Origin: Acidimicrobiaceae bacterium
Lineage (GTDB): Bacteria; Actinomycetota; Acidimicrobiia; Acidimicrobiales; Aldehydirespiratoraceae
Length of the DNA stretch: 64,000 bases
Direction: 5' to 3'
Assembly: GCA_016845585.1 (NCBI GenBank)
Contig: JAERSO010000102.1
Span: forward strand, 1-64,000
Below are positions 60,541-64,000 of this stretch, piece after piece. The notes under the pieces were generated by a model. It had not been told where the DNA came from and ran no database searches. It saw only the letters and a program-made list of their open reading frames with translations. The position numbers were made by a program, and so were the translations under genes. Each line of letters opens with the position of its first letter. Position 1 is the first letter of the stretch.

Positions 60541-60900
60541 GGGCACGCGCCGGACGCCCCAGGCGGCCACGCGTCGATGACACGCCATGCGGCTACGCAA
60601 GACCGCCACCCGAGAAGCACTCGCCGGTGACGGCGAACGGCTCCTGGTCCAACAGGCCCACCGAGCCACAACCGCACCCAAGGACGGCAAACGCCCCCTG
60701 CCCCGTCGTCGTCATCCACACCGGCCCGGACACCCTCAAGACCGAACTCGCCCGCACCCCCGGGGTGGAACCCCCACCACCACTCCACACCCGACGACTC
60801 TGCGAAACCGACTCCGGCACCACCCACCAGACCACCGCCACAAGAAACCCGAACCGGGCTGAGCCCCGGAGCCGGCACCGGCGCAAGACAGATTGGGCGA
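60541..60900 (+). pseudogene. Degraded fragment, possibly of a DUF222/13E12-type HNH endonuclease gene
   Basis: The 425-base stretch 60488-60912 has no intact gene. Its plus strand is strongly C-rich. One frame (around 60700-60820) reads VVVIHTGPDTLKTELARTPG then PPLHTRRLCETDSG, which resembles the middle of the DUF222 part of 13E12-repeat HNH endonucleases; a second frame (from 60587) reads TREALAGDGERLLVQQAHR before it. Stops and frame changes prevent translation as one protein. The assignment is weak. These genes are often multi-copy and decaying in Actinobacteria. Confidence 0.35.
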
Positions 60901-60912
60901 CGCCGCCGCCAT

Positions 60913-62949
60913 TCAGAGCGATTGGCAGAGGCGACGCGCTTCGAAGATCGATGCGGCGATGCCGCGGCTGGCCACGGCGTCCCCGACTCGGTACAGCGCA
61001 CAGCCGTCACCGCGCTCGGGTTGCTGCTCGCCGGCGACCAGGGCGTGGATGTCGAGGACACCATCGTTTGCCGACGAATCCCGCAGCGTGAGATAGAGGT
61101 CATCGTCGGGTATGACGCCGTGCTCGGTCACCACGGAATCGACGAGGCGTTCCGTCTCGAGGCGGGTGAACACGTTTCGTAGCACCGCGCAGAGTCGGCC
61201 CCCGGACCGCTCGACGCGGACCAGGGAGTGGTCGGGGGTCATCCGGACATCGTTCTCGTAGAGCATGCGCAGATAGGCGGGGCCCGTGGTGGCGGCCAGA
61301 TCCTGAGCCACGAGACGGTCCGGCGTGACGAGTTCGATCGGCCCGACGTCACGATCCGCCAGGTACTCCACCACGGATGGGGCGTGTTCGCGCCCGTTGT
61401 CGTCATACACCAACACATCGCCACTGATCGCCACGTGACCACCGAGAACGTCCCAGGACGTGTGAACGAGCTCCGCTCCCCCGTCCAGGAAACTCGTGTC
61501 CGGCCATCCGCCGGTCGCCACGATCACGACATCGGGCGCCTCGGCCGCAACCTCGACCGCGTCGACGGGCGAGTTCAACCGCACATCCACACCGAGATGG
61601 CCGAGTTCCTCCCCCAACCATCCCACGATGCCGAGCAACTCGGCCTGACGCTCGCTCGCCCGGGCGGCGAGCACGACCTGACCACCGACACGATCCTGCG
61701 CCTCGAACAGCACGACGCGATGGCCCCGCTCGGCGAGAACCCGAGCCGACTCGAGCCCGGCGGGGCCCGCCCCGATGACCACCACCTTCTTGCCCGGCGC
61801 CGCCGAGACCGGCACCAGCTGCGGAATGTGTGTCTCGCGCCCGGTCGCAGGATTCTGGATACACACCGAATCCAGGCCCTGGTGGAGACGATTGATGCAC
61901 TCCGAGGCACCGACGCACACGCGGACCCGTTCGGCTTCGCCGCGTTCGAGCTTGGCGACGATGTGCGGATCGGCGATGTGGGCCCGGGTCATCCCCGCCA
62001 GGTCGATCAATCCGGAGCTGATGGCGTGCCGGGCCGATGCGAGATCGGTGATGCGAGCCGCGTGGAGCACGGGCAGATCGATCAATCGTTTGATGGAAGC
62101 GGCCAGCGGCACATACGGCATCAGCGGGGTGCCCGACGGCGGGATGGCCCTGGACAGGCCCTCCTCGGTCGCCAGCGACGATCCCGCGACATTGACGAAG
62201 TCCAGCAGGCCCGACGCGGCCAACCGCAGCGCGATGTCGGCGCTCTCGGCAGTGCTGAGCCCGCCGATCTGATCCTCGTCACCGATCATGCGGATTCCGA
62301 CGAGCAGATCGGTGCCCGTGGCCTCACGAATCGACTGCAGCACCTCGATGGTGAAACGCAGTCTGTTCTCGATCGAGCCGCCGTACTCGTCGGTTCGACG
62401 GTTCGACAAGGGCGTCCAGAACTGGTCGATCAGGTGGCTGGTGGCACACAGTTCGATGCCGTCGAGTCCTCCGGCCCGCCCCCGAACCGCCGCCGCGCCG
62501 AAGTCGTCGACGACGCGACGGATGTCGGACTTCTCCATCTCCTTGGGCCAACCGCGGTGCATCGGCTCGCGGATTGGTGACGGCGCGATCGTCGGCAACC
62601 AGTCACCATCGTTGGAGACATTCCGCCGGCCCATGTGGGTGACCTGGCACATCACGGCGGCACCATGCCGATGGATCCGATCGGTCATCTCGGACAGCGG
62701 GTCGATGATCGCGTCGGAACCGAAGTACATCTGACCCCACAGCGATGCCGAGTCAGGCGAGACATTGCTCGACCCGCCGATCATGGTGAGCCCGATGCCG
62801 CCCTTGGCCTTCTCCTCGTGGTACGCGATGTAGCGCTCATTGGGGGTGCCGTCGGTGTTGTAGCCGGGCGCATGGCTGCTCGAGAAGATGCGGTTCCTGA
62901 GCGTCAACTGCCCGATGGTGAAGGGCTCGAGAAGCGGATCGGTGCTCAT
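60913..62949 (-). CDS. Old-yellow-enzyme/TMADH-type flavoprotein, dimethylglycine/betaine demethylase-like (DgcA/StcD-like)
   Basis: A 678-residue two-part enzyme. Residues 1-340 are an FMN TIM barrel (PFTIGQLTLRNRIFSSSHAP; CQVTHMGRRN; SNRRTDEYGGSIENRLRF). An iron-sulfur segment follows, CVGASECIN then SVCIQNPATGRE, which has Ala where TMADH has the second of its four cysteines. Residues 385-678 hold FAD/NAD motifs (VVVIGAGPAGLESARVLAER). Length and wording fit dimethylglycine or proline-betaine demethylases rather than dienoyl-CoA reductase. It overlaps the MttB-like gene by ATGA, supporting an N-methyl substrate. Confidence 0.83.
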   Translation of the reverse strand: MSTDPLLEPFTIGQLTLRNRIFSSSHAPGYNTDGTPNERYIAYHEEKAKGGIGLTMIGGSSNVSPDSASLWGQMYFGSDAIIDPLSEMTDRIHRHGAAVMCQVTHMGRRNVSNDGDWLPTIAPSPIREPMHRGWPKEMEKSDIRRVVDDFGAAAVRGRAGGLDGIELCATSHLIDQFWTPLSNRRTDEYGGSIENRLRFTIEVLQSIREATGTDLLVGIRMIGDEDQIGGLSTAESADIALRLAASGLLDFVNVAGSSLATEEGLSRAIPPSGTPLMPYVPLAASIKRLIDLPVLHAARITDLASARHAISSGLIDLAGMTRAHIADPHIVAKLERGEAERVRVCVGASECINRLHQGLDSVCIQNPATGRETHIPQLVPVSAAPGKKVVVIGAGPAGLESARVLAERGHRVVLFEAQDRVGGQVVLAARASERQAELLGIVGWLGEELGHLGVDVRLNSPVDAVEVAAEAPDVVIVATGGWPDTSFLDGGAELVHTSWDVLGGHVAISGDVLVYDDNGREHAPSVVEYLADRDVGPIELVTPDRLVAQDLAATTGPAYLRMLYENDVRMTPDHSLVRVERSGGRLCAVLRNVFTRLETERLVDSVVTEHGVIPDDDLYLTLRDSSANDGVLDIHALVAGEQQPERGDGCALYRVGDAVASRGIAASIFEARRLCQSL

Positions 62950-64000
62950 CTCTGAACGTCCTTGGGGATCTCGGTCATGCGGCGGGAAACATAGTCGAGC
63001 AGCTCCTCCTCGACCGCAGTGTCGATCGGTGGTTTCTCGTACTCGCCCAGGAGCGCGTCGACACGTTCGAATCCGATCCGCTCGGTGTCCTTCGAACCCG
63101 CCTCCTCCCACTGTTCAAAGCTGGTCTGATCCATCACCTCGGGCATGTGGAAGGCCATCGTGTAGTTGGCGACCGTGTGGGCGGCCCCGAGATAGTGACC
63201 CTGGGGCCCGACCTCGCGAACCGCAGCCATGGCATCGGCGAAGTCGTCGAGCCTGGGCCCCTGTGCATAACGGATCCATCCTGCTGCGATGTCACTGTCG
63301 GTCACGTACTTGGCCAGGTTGGCCGTCAACCCGTGTTCCATCCATCCGCCGCAGTGCGTGATCAGGTTGATCCCGCCCAGAATCGACGCATGCATGTTCA
63401 TGTTGGCTTCGTACCCGGCCTGGGCGTCGAGCTTCTTCGAACCGGTGTGCATCCCCACGCTGCGGACCGGGAGCCCATAGAAGCGGGCGAGCTGCCCCGC
63501 CATGAGCAACATGTGAGCGAGGTCGGGCGTACCGGTCATCGGCGAACCCGTGCGCATGTCGACGATCATCAGGAACATGCCGTAGATCGTCGGTGAGCCA
63601 GGGTTGATCGCCTGTGTGAACGCGCAACCGGCGAGAGCCTCCGCGTTGAGTTGGGCGATGCCCCCGACCGTGCTGGCCGGCGTGTTCGCTCCCGCGAGCG
63701 CAAACGGCGAGTAGTAGACGGGTTGCCCCGCCCGGGCGTAGACCATCGCCGCACCGAGCATCGACTCGTCCCACACGAGCGGCGAGTTGCCGTTCATGAA
63801 GCCGGTGATGACCGCGTTGTTCGCGACCGACTCCGAACCATGCACGATCCTCGCCATCGCAAGCGTGTCCTCGGCCTGCTCGGCGCCCTGGCAGGAGCCG
63901 ATGCTTATCTTGTCGGTGAACCGCATCGAATCGGCGTAGTACGCCAGGTGACGATGCGGGATGTCGACGTCTGTCGCCTCGCAGTGGAAGCCACCGGCGA
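62946..64000 (-). CDS. MttB-family methyltransferase, 5' end outside the window
   Basis: At least 350 residues of the trimethylamine methyltransferase (MttB) family; the frame stays open to base 64000, so the N-terminus is missing. Landmarks are AVITGFMNGNSPLVWDESML, GGIAQLNAEALAGCAFTQAI and KKLDAQAGYEANMNMHASIL. There is no in-frame TAG in this part, so it is probably one of the many non-pyrrolysine MttB homologues that demethylate quaternary amines such as glycine betaine, proline betaine or carnitine. A corrinoid protein would be the methyl acceptor but is not seen here. It is coupled to the flavoprotein gene. Confidence 0.87.
   Translation of the reverse strand, partial: AGGFHCEATDVDIPHRHLAYYADSMRFTDKISIGSCQGAEQAEDTLAMARIVHGSESVANNAVITGFMNGNSPLVWDESMLGAAMVYARAGQPVYYSPFALAGANTPASTVGGIAQLNAEALAGCAFTQAINPGSPTIYGMFLMIVDMRTGSPMTGTPDLAHMLLMAGQLARFYGLPVRSVGMHTGSKKLDAQAGYEANMNMHASILGGINLITHCGGWMEHGLTANLAKYVTDSDIAAGWIRYAQGPRLDDFADAMAAVREVGPQGHYLGAAHTVANYTMAFHMPEVMDQTSFEQWEEAGSKDTERIGFERVDALLGEYEKPPIDTAVEEELLDYVSRRMTEIPKDVQR

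Noticed and set aside
1..64000. tRNA, rRNA, CRISPR arrays, insertion sequences and prophage genes.
   Set aside because: I read both strands for tRNA-like cloverleaves, regular spaced repeats, transposase or integrase proteins and phage structural genes and found none I could support.

Overview
The window looks like part of the chromosome of a high-GC, probably aquatic actinobacterium, most likely of the class Acidimicrobiia. This is inferred from strong G/C codon bias, short gaps, many GTG starts, -10 boxes placed right at start codons (leaderless transcripts), two CYP153 P450s, a 180-kDa-type NAD-glutamate dehydrogenase and a crowd of non-heme iron/2-oxoglutarate oxygenases. No rRNA, tRNA, CRISPR array, prophage or intact insertion sequence is visible. 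The genes are almost all catabolic: they break down fatty acids, alkanes, tryptophan, osmolytes and methylated amines.

Layout. 1-3340: tail of a class V aminotransferase, then a leftward operon (sterol-desaturase-like hydroxylase, PanB-like protein, cupin, acyl-CoA dehydrogenase). 3445-6661: rightward 2OG oxygenase, MFS transporter and PhyH oxygenase, with a ribbon-helix-helix remnant between the last two. 6687-9901: leftward AhpD-like protein, glutamine-synthetase-like ligase and CoA-transferase. 10059-11384: first CYP153. 11397-15509: leftward four-gene operon with every junction overlapping as TGATG. 15604-18185: internally deleted SDR gene, a sulfatase, and a sulfotransferase gene broken by an in-frame TAG. 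18191-24484: VOC protein and TauD oxygenase (divergent), then a MarR-kynU-kmo-tdo tryptophan/kynurenine operon behind two matching palindromic operators. 24560-33414: acyl-CoA synthetase, DUF2855 and branched-chain aminotransferase genes, convergent ectoine-degradation genes doeB and doeA, a Cys/Met-metabolism PLP enzyme, a stand-alone TOPRIM protein, a cupin and a frameshifted glycolipid-binding gene. 33411-43073: hydrolase, enolase-superfamily protein, a pcm gene broken by TAG, PhyH, MFS, a bacterial PRMT-like methyltransferase, thioesterase, class III CoA-transferase and an LLM oxidoreductase. 43127-50775: XRE regulator and fatty-acid desaturase, a deleted PhyH gene, then a LysR-controlled operon (PhyH, enolase-superfamily, PhyH, second DoeA-like M24 protein). 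50802-60487: giant glutamate dehydrogenase, a PlsC acyltransferase fused to a dodecin-like domain, a separate dodecin, a second CYP153, and a CBS plus Na/Pi-cotransporter pair. 60488-64000: a degraded gene fragment, then a dimethylglycine/betaine-demethylase-like flavoprotein and a partial MttB-family methyltransferase.

How the genes fit together. Several segments feed osmolytes and amines into central metabolism: DoeA/DoeB for ectoine, the MttB/DgcA-like pair for a quaternary amine, and the LysR-linked operon for an unknown, perhaps hydroxylated cyclic, compound. Tryptophan is taken to anthranilate by TDO, KMO and KynU (the formamidase is not seen nearby). CYP153, acyl-CoA synthetase, acyl-CoA dehydrogenase and CoA-transferases serve aliphatic and acyl-CoA substrates. 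Glutamate dehydrogenase returns the released nitrogen to 2-oxoglutarate and ammonia.

The two most unusual points are the PlsC-dodecin fusion next to a free dodecin gene, and the number of broken genes: two by in-frame TAG, one by a one-base shift, two by internal deletion, and smaller relics.
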